Source of the DNA: JAWKWH01 sp963669415
GTDB lineage: Bacteria > Pseudomonadota > Alphaproteobacteria > Rhizobiales > Rhizobiaceae
DNA: 64,000 nucleotides
Assembly: GCA_963669415.2 (NCBI GenBank)
Contig: CAXXPS010000003.1
Span: 1-64,000, forward strand
Direction: 5' to 3'
Under the pieces are notes generated by a model. It searched no databases. It was not told the origin of the DNA and worked only from the letters and a program-made list of their open reading frames with translations. A program made the position numbers and the translations under genes. Below, in pieces: positions 44,133 to 53,609 of this stretch. Positions within the stretch are counted from its first letter, which is position 1. Each line of letters begins with the position of its first letter.

Positions 44133-44747
44133 ATGGGGCGAAGGAAAACGCACAGCCGGGACGAGCTGCTTAAGAAGGCTATGGAAATCTTCCGTGACCA
44201 CGGGTACGCGGGCACTTCTGCCGACATGCTGGTTGAGCAGATCGGAGTCAGCCGATACAGCCTGTATACCGAATTCGGGAGTATGCAGGGCCTCTTCGAG
44301 CAGGCTCTGGAACGCTACAACAAAGAGGTGATTGACCTTCGGTTCGGACCTCTTGAACATCCCAATGCGGGATTAGACGAAGTTCAGCAATTGTTTGAAT
44401 TCTATGGGGCAGCAGGGACTGGTCCGGCAGCGGGCCGTGGATGTTTGCTTTGCAATACAGCAGTAGAATTCGGTCCAGATGACCCCACAGGCTCCGGAGC
44501 CATTCAGAGATACTTCAGGCGGCTTTCCGGAGCCTTCCGCAATGCCCTCGGCAATGCGCAGACACTAGGCGAAGTACGCGATTCGGTGGATACGGACAAA
44601 GAGGCGGATATGCTGACTTCCGTTATCCTCGGCCTTTTCGTCTTGATCAGGGCACGGGCACCTTCAGGAACGATCAAAAATTCCGCAGGTGTTGCTGAGG
44701 ACCGGATTGAAGCAATGAAGGCTCCGTTTCCCAATGCGAATTCCTGA
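44133..44747 (+). CDS. TetR/AcrR-family transcriptional regulator
   Basis: 204 residues, ATG start. The N-terminal helix-turn-helix reads SRDELLKKAMEIFRDHGYAGTSADMLVEQIGVSRYSLYTEFGSMQGLFEQALERY. The C-terminal TetR_C-like domain includes AGRGCLLCNTAVEFGPDDP, with two cysteines that could sense oxidants, as in some NemR-like regulators (inference). It likely represses itself and the DUF1330-like gene via the palindrome. Confidence 0.9.
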   Translation: MGRRKTHSRDELLKKAMEIFRDHGYAGTSADMLVEQIGVSRYSLYTEFGSMQGLFEQALERYNKEVIDLRFGPLEHPNAGLDEVQQLFEFYGAAGTGPAAGRGCLLCNTAVEFGPDDPTGSGAIQRYFRRLSGAFRNALGNAQTLGEVRDSVDTDKEADMLTSVILGLFVLIRARAPSGTIKNSAGVAEDRIEAMKAPFPNANS

Positions 44748-44764
44748 ACAAGGGAAACAATCGA

Positions 44765-45664
44765 TCATGGCACCAGCAACGTGCCGGCGCCATGTTGGGT
44801 GAACAATTCGAGCAATACCGCGTGTGGCGTCTTGCCGTTGAGGATGACGACGCCCTCCACACCGCGCTCGATCGCATCAATGCAGGTCTCCACCTTGGGG
44901 ATCATGCCGCCGGAAATAGTGCCATCGGCGATCAGCGATTTGGCATCGGCGACCGACAATTCCTCGATCAGGTCACCATCCTTGCCGAGCACGCCCGGCA
45001 CATCTGTGAGGAATAACAGGCGAGTGGCCTTCAGCGCACCGGCAATGGCGCCGGAAAACGTGTCCGCGTTGATGTTGTAGGTGTGGCCGTCGCGGCCGGG
45101 TGCTACCGGGGCAATGACCGGGATCATTTCCGAACGCGCCAGCAGATCGAGCAGTGTGCGATCCACCTCGTCGGGTTCGCCGACAAAGCCCAGGTCCAAA
45201 ATCCGCTCAATGTTGGAATCCGGATCGGTGACAGTCTTGCGAGCCTTTTTGGCAAACACCATGTTGCCGTCCTTGCCGCAAAGACCGATTGCCCATTCGC
45301 CCTCCGCATTGATCAATGCGACTATTTCCTTGTTGATCGACCCGGCCAGAACCATTTCGACGATTTCCACCGTCTTCTGGTCAGTCACACGCAACCCGCC
45401 CTCGAAGCGGGATTCGATTCCCATTTTGGTGAGCATCGCGCCGATCTGCGGGCCACCGCCATGAACGACGATCGGGTTGACGCCCGACTGCTTCAACAAT
45501 GCGATGTCGCGAGCAAATGCTTTCCCCAATTCGACGTCACCCATGGCATGGCCGCCATATTTCACCACCACGGTCTTGTTTTCGTAGCGCTGCATATAGG
45601 GCAGCGCCGCCGATAGCAGACGGGCCTGGTTTTCGGGCGAATCGAAGGGCGGCAGGTCGGTCAT
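44765..45664 (-). CDS. argB: Acetylglutamate kinase
   Basis: 299 residues. It phosphorylates N-acetyl-L-glutamate in arginine synthesis. NKTVVVKYGGHAM (Lys of the ATP site), VVHGGGPQIGAMLTKMGI, INADTFSGAIAGALKATRLLFLTDVPGVLGKDG and GGMIPKVETCIDAIERGVEGVVILNG are the amino acid kinase-family motifs. Leftward; the amidase gene follows 66 bp upstream of its ATG. Confidence 0.97.
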   Translation of the reverse strand: MTDLPPFDSPENQARLLSAALPYMQRYENKTVVVKYGGHAMGDVELGKAFARDIALLKQSGVNPIVVHGGGPQIGAMLTKMGIESRFEGGLRVTDQKTVEIVEMVLAGSINKEIVALINAEGEWAIGLCGKDGNMVFAKKARKTVTDPDSNIERILDLGFVGEPDEVDRTLLDLLARSEMIPVIAPVAPGRDGHTYNINADTFSGAIAGALKATRLLFLTDVPGVLGKDGDLIEELSVADAKSLIADGTISGGMIPKVETCIDAIERGVEGVVILNGKTPHAVLLELFTQHGAGTLLVP

Positions 45665-45730
45665 GAGTTACGTGTTCCGTTGAGAAGCATTCGGCAAGTG
45701 CCCGCCTTGTAAGGGAAAAAACTGAATGAG

Positions 45731-47227
45731 TTAAGCAGGAATATCCAGCGGAGCACGCCGGTCAAGCCAACCGGAAATCTCCTCCATTTGTCCTGCCAGT
45801 GTGTAAAGCGTTTCTTCGTCGCCAATGCGCCCGGCCGCCTGGATGCCGATCGGCAGACCTTCGGCGGTGACATGAACCGGCAGGGCAATTGACGGCTGGC
45901 CAGTTATATTCTGGATCACCGGCCAGTGGGTGAACCACAGGCTCTGGTCGATCAGACGGTCAAGAAAAGCGCGAATTTTCAGAAGTCTGGACAAGCGCAG
46001 CCTGTCGACCGCCTTCTCGCTTATCAGATCTGCACCGGTCGGGTTCATGGCGCCGCACTCAACGGGTGGATGAGCGATCAAAGGCATGAAAACCGCGTCG
46101 AGGTGGTTTGTTGTTTTCAGGATTTCACGAGACGTTGCCTGCAAACGTTGAAGGGCGGCGGAGGCCTCGCCGCCGCTGATCATTTCGCCAAAGCGCGCAA
46201 GAATGCGGGTTGGCCGCTCAAGCTTGTCGACGACTGTGTGACCGCAGCGTTCGGCCTCCATACGCATGGCGCCAGCGAATGAGGAACCGACGATCTTGCC
46301 GAAGTCGGCAAAGAGATCACGGTTGAGCATCGGAAGTTCAATCTCGGTAACATTGTGACCGGCTTCGCGAGCCGCGGTCACGGCATTGTCCATAGCTTCA
46401 TAGGTTTCCGGAGAGACCTGCAGGCTGAGGGGCGAGTTCCGGTAAACACCGATGTTGAAACCCTTTGTTCGGCGTTTGGCGGCGTCTGCAAATGACCCCA
46501 TCGGTGCACGGGCGGCGTAGGGTGAGATAGGGTCATGAGCGGTGACGAGGTCGAGCATGGCGGCGGAGTCGCGGACCGATCGTGTCACGGCGTGTTGCAT
46601 GACGAAGCCGTTCCAGCCTTCTGATGCGTCGGGTGTAAGCGGCACCCGGCCGCGAGATGGTTTCATACCGACCAGGCCGTTACATGCCGATGGAACTCTG
46701 ATCGAACCACCACCGTCGGATGCATGGGCGACAGGTACAATGCCAGCAGCAACAACCGCTGCCGCGCCGCCTGACGACCCACCGGTGACATGGTGAGTGT
46801 TCCAGGGATTTCGCGTGATGCCGAAACGTTCGGATTCAGTGACCAGCTTGACGCCATATTCCGGTGTGGTCGTCGTGAACACGGGAATAAATCCAGCCGT
46901 TGTGAAACGGTCCACCAGTGTGGAGTTATACTCCGGCACAAAGGGCGGAACATGACTGCCCGAGTGCGTTGCAACTCCCGCAATCGATATGTTGAGGTCC
47001 TTTATGGCAATCGGGACACCGGCAAATGGGGCATCTGTTTCGACTGAAGCTGCCTTGGACCGCGCCGCATCGTATAATTTCTCAACAATGGCATTTATCT
47101 TGCCGTTGGTCTTTTCGGCCCGTTCGATGGCCGCGTCTGTCAGTTCCAGCGAGGTAACCTCGCCCTTTTGCATCAGTTCGGCCAGGCCAGTTGCATCTGT
47201 CTGCCAAAGCAGTTTTTCGATCGACAT
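45731..47227 (-). CDS. Amidase (amidase-signature family)
   Basis: 498 residues. The Ser-cisSer-Lys triad is visible: GVPIAIKDLNISIAG (Lys), GGSSGGAAAVVAAGIVPVAHASDGGGSIRVPSACNGLVGMKPSRGRVP with the glycine/serine signature and cis-Ser/nucleophile Ser. The C-terminus VIQNITGQPSIALPVHVTAEGLPIGIQAAGRIGDE is typical. The substrate amide is unknown. Confidence 0.93.
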   Translation of the reverse strand: MSIEKLLWQTDATGLAELMQKGEVTSLELTDAAIERAEKTNGKINAIVEKLYDAARSKAASVETDAPFAGVPIAIKDLNISIAGVATHSGSHVPPFVPEYNSTLVDRFTTAGFIPVFTTTTPEYGVKLVTESERFGITRNPWNTHHVTGGSSGGAAAVVAAGIVPVAHASDGGGSIRVPSACNGLVGMKPSRGRVPLTPDASEGWNGFVMQHAVTRSVRDSAAMLDLVTAHDPISPYAARAPMGSFADAAKRRTKGFNIGVYRNSPLSLQVSPETYEAMDNAVTAAREAGHNVTEIELPMLNRDLFADFGKIVGSSFAGAMRMEAERCGHTVVDKLERPTRILARFGEMISGGEASAALQRLQATSREILKTTNHLDAVFMPLIAHPPVECGAMNPTGADLISEKAVDRLRLSRLLKIRAFLDRLIDQSLWFTHWPVIQNITGQPSIALPVHVTAEGLPIGIQAAGRIGDEETLYTLAGQMEEISGWLDRRAPLDIPA

Positions 47228-47350
47228 GCGTTTCCTCCCTGATTGAGGCTAATGCAAGACTTGATGAATTGAAATGTGGTGCGGTCTGTTTGAGCGTGTG
47301 GGGATTGAAGTTGTTTACGCTCTGGCGTGTTTCGGCTAGATGCTCGGTTC

Positions 47351-48547
47351 ATGAGCCTGCCGACCGACCCAACAGCCAATCTCGCCGCACTTGTGCGGTG
47401 CGCTTCCGTCACACCCCGCGACGACGGTGCGCTTGATGCGCTTGAAACCATGATCACCCCCATCGGGTTTGAAACTGAGCGTCCGGTTTTCGAAGAGGAG
47501 GGCACACCTTCAATCGAGAACCTTTATGCACGCCTTGGCGATGCTGGTCCGCACTTGATGTTTGCCGGCCATACCGACGTCGTGCCGCCGGGTGACGAAG
47601 CCGCCTGGACGCATCCGCCATTTGCCGCCGAAATCGATGGCGGGCAGATGTATGGACGCGGCACGGTCGACATGAAGGGAGGTATCGCCTGCTTTGTCGC
47701 AGCCGTAGCGCGGCACATTGAACAAAATGGCGCGCTGCCCGGATCGGTATCGTTGCTCATTACCGGCGATGAGGAAGGTCCGGCGATCAACGGAACGATC
47801 AAACTCCTGCAGTGGACAGCAGGAAAGGGCGAAACCTGGGACGCTGCAATTGTCGGCGAACCGACCAATCCTGAACAGCTTGGCGACATGATCAAGATTG
47901 GCCGCCGTGGGTCGTTGTCGGGGACGATTACAGTGCGTGGCAAGCAGGGGCATGTCGCTTATCCGCATCTGGCCGACAACCCGATCCGCGGGCTCAATTC
48001 GATGGTCGAGAGCCTGTTGCATCCAGCTTTTGACGGTGGAACCGAAGAATTCCAGCCTTCGAACCTAGAAGTCACGACGATCGATACCGGCAATCCGGCC
48101 TTGAATGTCATACCCGGCGAAGCGGTTGCATCTTTCAACATCCGTTTCAACGACCTTTGGGACCCGGATACGGTCAAGGCCGAAATCATTGCACGGTTGG
48201 ATCGGGCAGCGAAGCACAAGAAGCTGCGGCCAGGCAAGACCGGCAATGTGGAGTATGAAATCAACTGGCGCGACCGGCCAAGCCCGGTTTTTCTGACGCG
48301 AAATGACCAACTGACCGGGACGCTCGCCAGTTCAGTTGAGGCGATAACCGGGCTTAAATCGAAGCTGTCGACATCAGGCGGAACGTCTGATGCTAGGTTT
48401 ATCAAGGACTATTGCCCGGTGGTGGAATTCGGCCTTGTCGGTCAGACGATGCACATGGTGGATGAGCGTGTCGCACTGGACGATCTTGAAAAACTGACGG
48501 CGGTCTACGAGCGGTTCATTGCCGACTGGTTTGCAACGGCTGGGTAG
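47351..48547 (+). CDS. dapE: Succinyl-diaminopimelate desuccinylase
   Basis: 398 residues from ATG 47351. It removes succinate from N-succinyl-LL-diaminopimelate. MSLPTDPTANLAALVRCASVTP starts canonically; the metal ligands are in MFAGHTDVVPPGD and GRGTVDMKGGIACFVAA, with ITGDEEGPAINGTI (catalytic Glu), VVGEPTN, and the tail Val-His region SGGTSDARFIKDYCPVVEFGLVG. The amidase is divergent. Confidence 0.96.
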   Translation: MSLPTDPTANLAALVRCASVTPRDDGALDALETMITPIGFETERPVFEEEGTPSIENLYARLGDAGPHLMFAGHTDVVPPGDEAAWTHPPFAAEIDGGQMYGRGTVDMKGGIACFVAAVARHIEQNGALPGSVSLLITGDEEGPAINGTIKLLQWTAGKGETWDAAIVGEPTNPEQLGDMIKIGRRGSLSGTITVRGKQGHVAYPHLADNPIRGLNSMVESLLHPAFDGGTEEFQPSNLEVTTIDTGNPALNVIPGEAVASFNIRFNDLWDPDTVKAEIIARLDRAAKHKKLRPGKTGNVEYEINWRDRPSPVFLTRNDQLTGTLASSVEAITGLKSKLSTSGGTSDARFIKDYCPVVEFGLVGQTMHMVDERVALDDLEKLTAVYERFIADWFATAG

Positions 48548-48559
48548 GAACCACTGACA

Positions 48560-49165
48560 ATGCCGCCCGCAGAAGATATTCAACGATACCTCACCGGCGC
48601 GTGGCGGCTGATGATGGGCCGGCCGGAAGGGCTGGAGTTGCTCGATATTTCCAGCGACGGGTTCTGGAACTCGTTTTTCGCCATCATTTTGGCGGCGCCG
48701 GTTCTGGGTGTCACCTGGGTCAACTACACCAATGAAATCGCCGGGCCAGATGATGACCTGGCATCACGTGTCGGCATCGTCGCCCTGTTCGCGTTTGTCG
48801 ATCTCGCGGCGTGGATCATTCCAATCATTGTTCTCGCATTGGCCGCCGGTCCGCTGGGCATCGGAGACCGTTTTGTCCATTACGTCATCGCGAGCAATTG
48901 GGGATCGGTGATCACCGCCTGGTCGCTGCTTCCGCCGTCGGCCCTTGAGTTGATTGGATTTGACGATGAGAACCCGGCTGTCGGGTTGCTTTACATGGCC
49001 ATTTTTGTCGCAGTTATGGTGCTGATCTGGCGCCTGACCAATTCGGCACTTCAGAAAGGTCCGGCAGCTGCGACGCTGGTGTTCAGCGGCATGCTGGCGG
49101 TTGGTATTTTCGTCTACTATTCGCTGATGGGTTACTTCGGACTGCTGCAGAACTTTGCCGGTTGA
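48560..49165 (+). CDS. YIP1-family-like membrane protein
   Basis: 201 residues with about five transmembrane segments (about 35-55, 68-90, 108-128, 138-160, 175-198). The N-terminus WRLMMGRPEGLELLDIS and alternating hydrophobic segments resemble the YIP1-domain proteins in this genomic position in related rhizobia. Function unknown. It follows dapE by 12 bp, so probably co-transcribed. Confidence 0.7.
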   Translation: MPPAEDIQRYLTGAWRLMMGRPEGLELLDISSDGFWNSFFAIILAAPVLGVTWVNYTNEIAGPDDDLASRVGIVALFAFVDLAAWIIPIIVLALAAGPLGIGDRFVHYVIASNWGSVITAWSLLPPSALELIGFDDENPAVGLLYMAIFVAVMVLIWRLTNSALQKGPAAATLVFSGMLAVGIFVYYSLMGYFGLLQNFAG

Positions 49166-49178
49166 AGCTCTGGCGGAT

Positions 49179-49925
49179 TCAATCGTAGTCGACACCGATC
49201 AAATAAAGTCCATAAGGCGGTGCGACCGGGCCGCAGGCTTTGCGATTCCTGGCTTGCAGTGCCAATTCAACCTTTTCAGGTGTCCAGGCGCCTTCGCCCA
49301 CCATTTTCAGTGTTCCAGCGAGTGAGCGAACCTGATTATGGAGGAACGATCTGGCCGAAGCGCGGATTTCAATCAGGTTTTCGGAACGTGAGACGTCCAG
49401 CCGGTCAAGCGTCTTGATGGGGCTCTTGGCCTGGCAATGAGCTGAGCGGAATGTCGTGAAATCATGGGTGCCGATCAGACGGTCTGCTGCCTGCTGCATC
49501 ACCTCAACATCCAGTGGATGTTTGACCCACCAGGCCTGATTGCGTTCGATCGCCAGGGGCGGTGTGCGGTTGATGATGCGATAGAGGTAGTGACGACCGC
49601 GGGCGGAAAATCGCGCATCGAAGTCGTTGTCGACACGGGCGGCGTCGAGAACCACGACGGTTTCATTTGCAAGCCGGAGTTTGGCATTGATGGCATTGGC
49701 GACGGTTTCGGCTTTCCAGTCTTTCGTGAGGTCGAAATGGGCGACCTGTCCGGTAGCGTGAACCCCGGCGTCGGTTCGCCCCGCAACACCGGGGCGAACA
49801 TCTTCACCACAAAATGCCTTTATCGCGGTCTCAATAGCCGCCTGAACCGTGTGTTGGCCTGATTGCAACTGCCAGCCGGAATAGGCTGTGCCGTCATATT
49901 CGACCGTGATGCGATAACGCGGCAC
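49179..49925 (-). CDS. truA: tRNA pseudouridine(38-40) synthase
   Basis: 248 residues, modifying the anticodon arm of tRNAs. RYRITVEYDGTAYSGWQLQSGQHTVQ and GRTDAGVHATGQVAHFD with the catalytic Asp are diagnostic. It lies 3 bp downstream of fmt in the same leftward operon. Confidence 0.97.
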   Translation of the reverse strand: MPRYRITVEYDGTAYSGWQLQSGQHTVQAAIETAIKAFCGEDVRPGVAGRTDAGVHATGQVAHFDLTKDWKAETVANAINAKLRLANETVVVLDAARVDNDFDARFSARGRHYLYRIINRTPPLAIERNQAWWVKHPLDVEVMQQAADRLIGTHDFTTFRSAHCQAKSPIKTLDRLDVSRSENLIEIRASARSFLHNQVRSLAGTLKMVGEGAWTPEKVELALQARNRKACGPVAPPYGLYLIGVDYD

Positions 49926-49928
49926 CGC

Positions 49929-50852
49929 TCAAATCACCCTTGTAACCCTGGAGCCGCGAAGAAACTGCTCGGCGCCAAGCACTTTGCCACCGGCCTTCTG
50001 CAATTCGACCAGATTGACTGCGCCGGACCCGCAGGCGACGGTCAGGCTACCGAGAAGGTCGCCCGGCTTGCCTGCGCCATCGGTTTTTTCCGAACGGAGA
50101 ATTTTGACCCTTTCTTTACGACCACCAATCTCCATTTCGCACCACGCGCCGGGGAATGGCGAGAGACCTCGGATATGATTGTGTACTTCGCTTGCGGGTT
50201 TGGACCAGTCGATGCGGGTTTCGCCCTTGTCGATTTTCGAGGCGTAGCTCGCGCCTTCTTCGGGTTGCGGATTGAGCTCGAGATTGCCGGCTTCCAGTTG
50301 ACCGAGAGCGTCGACCATGAGTGCAGCGCCCTGTGTGGCCAGCCGGTCATGCAATTCGCCGGCGGTTTCATCTGGCCCGATCGGAACCGTTTTGGTTAGC
50401 GCGACCGGACCGGTGTCCAGGCCTTCATCCATTTTCATGATCTGCACTGCGGTGTCGGTGTCACCGGCCATGATGGCGCGCTGAATGGGAGCAGCGCCAC
50501 GCCAGCGGGGCAGGGCGGAAGCATGGCCGTTAAATGCGCCGTGCCGCGTGCCATCCAGAACCGGTTTCGGCAGCAGAAGACCGTAGGCGACGACGACTGC
50601 TACATCTGCCTTCAATGCTGAAAACGCCCGCTGTTCGGCCTCATCCTTCAGCGATACCGGCGTTCGCACTTCGATTCCAAGACTTTCGGCAAGTTGCTGA
50701 ACCGGCGAATTTTTCAGCTCCAGACCGCGGCGGCCAGCAGGTCTCGGCGGTTGGGAGTATACTGCTACGATCGTGTGACCGGCATCATGAATTGCACGCA
50801 GCGTTTGCGCTGCGAATTCAGGCGTACCCATGAAAATGACACGTAGTGGCAT
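49929..50852 (-). CDS. fmt: Methionyl-tRNA formyltransferase
   Basis: 307 residues. It formylates initiator Met-tRNA. VIFMGTPEFAAQTLRAI at the N-terminus and GHASALPRWRGAAPIQRAIMAGDTDTAVQIMKMDEGLDTGPV are canonical, with Asn, His and Asp of the catalytic set visible. First of the fmt-truA pair; the deformylase is nearby at 51390-51923. Confidence 0.97.
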   Translation of the reverse strand: MPLRVIFMGTPEFAAQTLRAIHDAGHTIVAVYSQPPRPAGRRGLELKNSPVQQLAESLGIEVRTPVSLKDEAEQRAFSALKADVAVVVAYGLLLPKPVLDGTRHGAFNGHASALPRWRGAAPIQRAIMAGDTDTAVQIMKMDEGLDTGPVALTKTVPIGPDETAGELHDRLATQGAALMVDALGQLEAGNLELNPQPEEGASYASKIDKGETRIDWSKPASEVHNHIRGLSPFPGAWCEMEIGGRKERVKILRSEKTDGAGKPGDLLGSLTVACGSGAVNLVELQKAGGKVLGAEQFLRGSRVTRVI

Positions 50853-51144
50853 GTGGTTCCCGGCAGCAAAAATAATCAGCCTGCTTCAAACGGCTTTACG
50901 CACGAGAGGTCAAGCCTGTCACGAACGGCAAGGTTTAAAAACTTTAGACATTAGCGCGTAAGTTGCTTGGACAACCGGGCAAACAGTGTTATTCGCGCTC
51001 AATCGAGTTTCGGCCTTACGGCATGGCCCCGCGCAAACGGCAAGAGGACGAGTGCGCTTACCGCTTACCCATAATCCAAGACATCGATGACTAACCGGGC
51101 GCTTTGGCGTCCACACACGACCCAGTTTCTTGAAAGGAAACACA

Positions 51145-51357
51145 ATGCCTAATGGAACCGTGAAATGGTTCAACAGCCAGAAGGGCTATGGATTTATCCA
51201 GCCTGATGAAGGCGGAAACGATGTCTTCGTACATATCAGTGCAGTGGAGCGCGCCGGAATGACGACGCTCAATGACGGCCAGAAAGTCAGCTTCGACGTT
51301 GTTGCGGACCAGCGCACCGGCAAATCGGCTGCGGATAATCTGCAGGCTGCAGACTAA
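51145..51357 (+). CDS. Cold-shock-domain protein (CspA family)
   Basis: 70 residues from ATG 51145 (AAAGGAAA upstream). GTVKWFNSQKGYGFIQPDEGGNDVFVHISAVERAG contains RNP1 (KGYGFI) and RNP2 (VFVHI), the full single CSD. An RNA chaperone in the cytoplasm. A 290-bp untranslated-looking region precedes it (50853-51144), as in temperature-controlled csp leaders; no individual element was assigned. Confidence 0.95.
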   Translation: MPNGTVKWFNSQKGYGFIQPDEGGNDVFVHISAVERAGMTTLNDGQKVSFDVVADQRTGKSAADNLQAAD

Positions 51358-51365
51358 AAATGCTC

Positions 51366-51391
51366 GACGGTTCCGCTCCGGCGGGACCGTC
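51366..51391 (-). terminator. Hairpin between csp and def
   Basis: GACGGTTCC (51366-51374) pairs with GGGACCGTC (51383-51391) with one mismatch, overlapping the def TGA. A run of T after GAGC on the minus strand may terminate def. No T run follows on the plus strand. Confidence 0.4.
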
Positions 51392-51923
51392 AGGCCACCG
51401 CCTTGCGGGTTGAGCCTCGCTCCTTGGCGAGCTTTTTGAATTTCCTGACCACCATGTCCCGTTTGAGCTTGGATATGTGGTCGATAAACAGCACTCCATT
51501 CAAGTGATCGATCTCATGCTGCAGGACGGTTGCCAAAAGGCCATCTGCCTCGGTCAGGTGCTCGTTGCCATCACGGTCAATCGAACGCACCGTTACGGTC
51601 GCAGGCCGCTCAACATCTGCATAATAGTCGGGAATTGACAGGCAGCCTTCTTCATAAACGGATGTCTCATCACCGGAAGCGACGATTTCCGGATTAATGA
51701 AAACGCACGGATTTTTTTTCTGGTCATCCTTTGCGGTATCGACCACCAACATTCTGACCGGCTCGCCGACCTGAATGGCCGCCAGACCGATACCCGGCGC
51801 CTCATACATGGTTTCCAGCATGTCATCGGCAAATTTGCGCACTTTGTCGTCAACCTGGGCAATGGGCTTTGAAACCTCGCGCAGGATCGGATCGGGTAAA
51901 AGTACGAGCGGCAGTATTGACAT
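51390..51923 (-). CDS. def: Peptide deformylase
   Basis: 177 residues. It removes the N-formyl group from nascent proteins. APGIGLAAIQVGEPVRM (motif 1), EGCLSIP (motif 2, Cys metal ligand) and QHEIDHLNGVLFIDHIS (motif 3, HExxH-type HEIDH) are complete. Convergent with the csp gene. Confidence 0.97.
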   Translation of the reverse strand: MSILPLVLLPDPILREVSKPIAQVDDKVRKFADDMLETMYEAPGIGLAAIQVGEPVRMLVVDTAKDDQKKNPCVFINPEIVASGDETSVYEEGCLSIPDYYADVERPATVTVRSIDRDGNEHLTEADGLLATVLQHEIDHLNGVLFIDHISKLKRDMVVRKFKKLAKERGSTRKAVA

Positions 51924-51933
51924 GGCGGTGATC

Positions 51934-52243
51934 TAGAGCGGTTCACATTCAAATGGAAACGTTTGACCGCCGGTATTTTGTGATCTGGTTAGGAGCGAGA
52001 AGCGAAGCGGTGCGAGTACCGTCAGCTTCGCGCGACGATGTCCAGAGCGCAAAAGAGCAAGGTCATACGTTTGCAGTTTCTTTAGGCGGTTCAATTCTCC
52101 CGTTCCCAATGGCTTGGAAGCCTTTTCCGCCTCAACTGCGTCGAAGCCCTCCCACGACATCCATGTCGTGCAGCGGTCTTCTCCTAGCTGAGACGAAAAA
52201 TCAATTCCATCAAACTGCTCCCATTTGGATGCGAACCGCTCTA
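51934..52243. repeat. 310-bp terminal-inverted-repeat element, copy 1
   Basis: The left end TAGAGCGGTTCACATTCAAA and the right end, reverse complemented, TAGAGCGGTTCGCATCCAAA match over 23 bp with 2 mismatches. The interior is about 60% identical by eye to the copy at 53607-53915. No transposase is present, so MITE-like. A minus-strand frame (51933-52160) encodes a peptide homologous to one in copy 2. Confidence 0.75.
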
Positions 52244-52373
52244 AGAGATCGTGGCGGTTCCGTCAATTGCCGTTTGAATAGCACTTGAAAATGTATGCTT
52301 ACGGCAAATTTGTTCCCCTTTTGATCTGGCGTTTCGCTCGAAATAGGTTAGGTTGGGCCCTGAGGAGTGCCGA

Positions 52374-53609
52374 ATGCAGTTTGATCAACCCATAGCGCAA
52401 CTGGGCGCGACGACGATATCCCTCGGACAGGCTGTCGTTGCGGCTGGCGCATTATTGGTCTTGCTCGTCTTGCTGGTTGTGATTGCCCTGTTCCGGGCGT
52501 CGAGAGCGCGCTCGCAAGCGGCTGCGGAAGCAGCGGAGCGGGCACGCACGGCTGACACGACGATGGCCGAGATTTTGAAAGCGCAAGCGGAGATGCAGGG
52601 CCGCATGGGCGCAATGACCGAAGTATTCGGCTCGCAGCAGTCTGACCTGAACAAGGCAATTGGCGAACGACTCGATGGTATGACGCAGCGGCTCGGCCAG
52701 TCGATGAGCGAGCAGACGAAGTCGACCCACGAGAATCTGGCCAAGCTGCAAGAGAGACTGGCTGTGATCGATACAGCGCAAAACAACATCCAGTCGCTTG
52801 CCAATCAAGTGGTCGAATTGCAATCGATCCTGTCGAACAAACAGACCCGCGGCGCGTTTGGCCAGAACCGGATGGAGGCGATCATCGCCGACGGCCTGCC
52901 GATGGGCGCCTATGAATTCCAGGCAAAGCTTGAGAATGGAAATATACCGGATTGCCTGATCCACATGCCGAATGATGCGCCGCCGCTGGTGGTAGACGCA
53001 AAATTCCCGCTTGAAAGCTGGAACGCGATCCGTGCCGCGGAGAACGGTGCGGACGCCAAGCAGGCTTCCCAGAGTTTCCGCCGTGATATCGAAGTGCATA
53101 TCAAGGACATTTCAGAGAAATATCTTCTGCCCGGTGAAACACAGGATACGGCGTTCATGTTCGTGCCGTCGGAATCGATTTTTGCCGATATTCATGAAAG
53201 CTTCGAAGGCCTTGTGCAGAAAGCCCATCGTGCCCGCGTGGTGATCGTCTCTCCGTCGCTATTGATGCTGTCGATCCAGGTTGTGCAGGCGCTGCTGAAA
53301 GATGCCCGCATGCGCGAGCAGGCACATCTGATCCAGGCGGAAGTGTTGAAATTGATGAGAGACCTGGCGCTGCTCGACGAGCGGGTGGGCAAGCTGGCGA
53401 CCCATTTTGGGCAAGCCGGCCGGGACATCGAGCAAATACAGATCTCAACCCGCAAGCTGACAAAACGCGGTGCGGACATCGAGGCTTTGGAGTTCGATGA
53501 CGGAGCGCCACCCGAGTCCGTGGCCGCAACGGACAATTCCGGCGCCACCGAGGCGGATGACGATCCCGCTCAACCGCGATTGGTCAGCGTCAAGCGCGGA
53601 ACAGGGTAG
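52374..53609 (+). CDS. rmuC: DNA recombination protein RmuC
   Basis: 411 residues from ATG 52374 (GAGGAG upstream). An N-terminal membrane helix (VVAAGALLVLLVLLVVIALF), a long coiled coil (about 45-160), then the RmuC nuclease-like domain: RGAFGQNRMEAIIADGLP, VVDAKFPLESWNAI (VDxKFPL), RDIEVHIKDISEKYL and FVPSESIFADIHES. It suppresses inversions at repeated DNA in E. coli. It is bracketed by two copies of an inverted-repeat element; the second begins at its own stop codon. Confidence 0.95.
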   Translation: MQFDQPIAQLGATTISLGQAVVAAGALLVLLVLLVVIALFRASRARSQAAAEAAERARTADTTMAEILKAQAEMQGRMGAMTEVFGSQQSDLNKAIGERLDGMTQRLGQSMSEQTKSTHENLAKLQERLAVIDTAQNNIQSLANQVVELQSILSNKQTRGAFGQNRMEAIIADGLPMGAYEFQAKLENGNIPDCLIHMPNDAPPLVVDAKFPLESWNAIRAAENGADAKQASQSFRRDIEVHIKDISEKYLLPGETQDTAFMFVPSESIFADIHESFEGLVQKAHRARVVIVSPSLLMLSIQVVQALLKDARMREQAHLIQAEVLKLMRDLALLDERVGKLATHFGQAGRDIEQIQISTRKLTKRGADIEALEFDDGAPPESVAATDNSGATEADDDPAQPRLVSVKRGTG

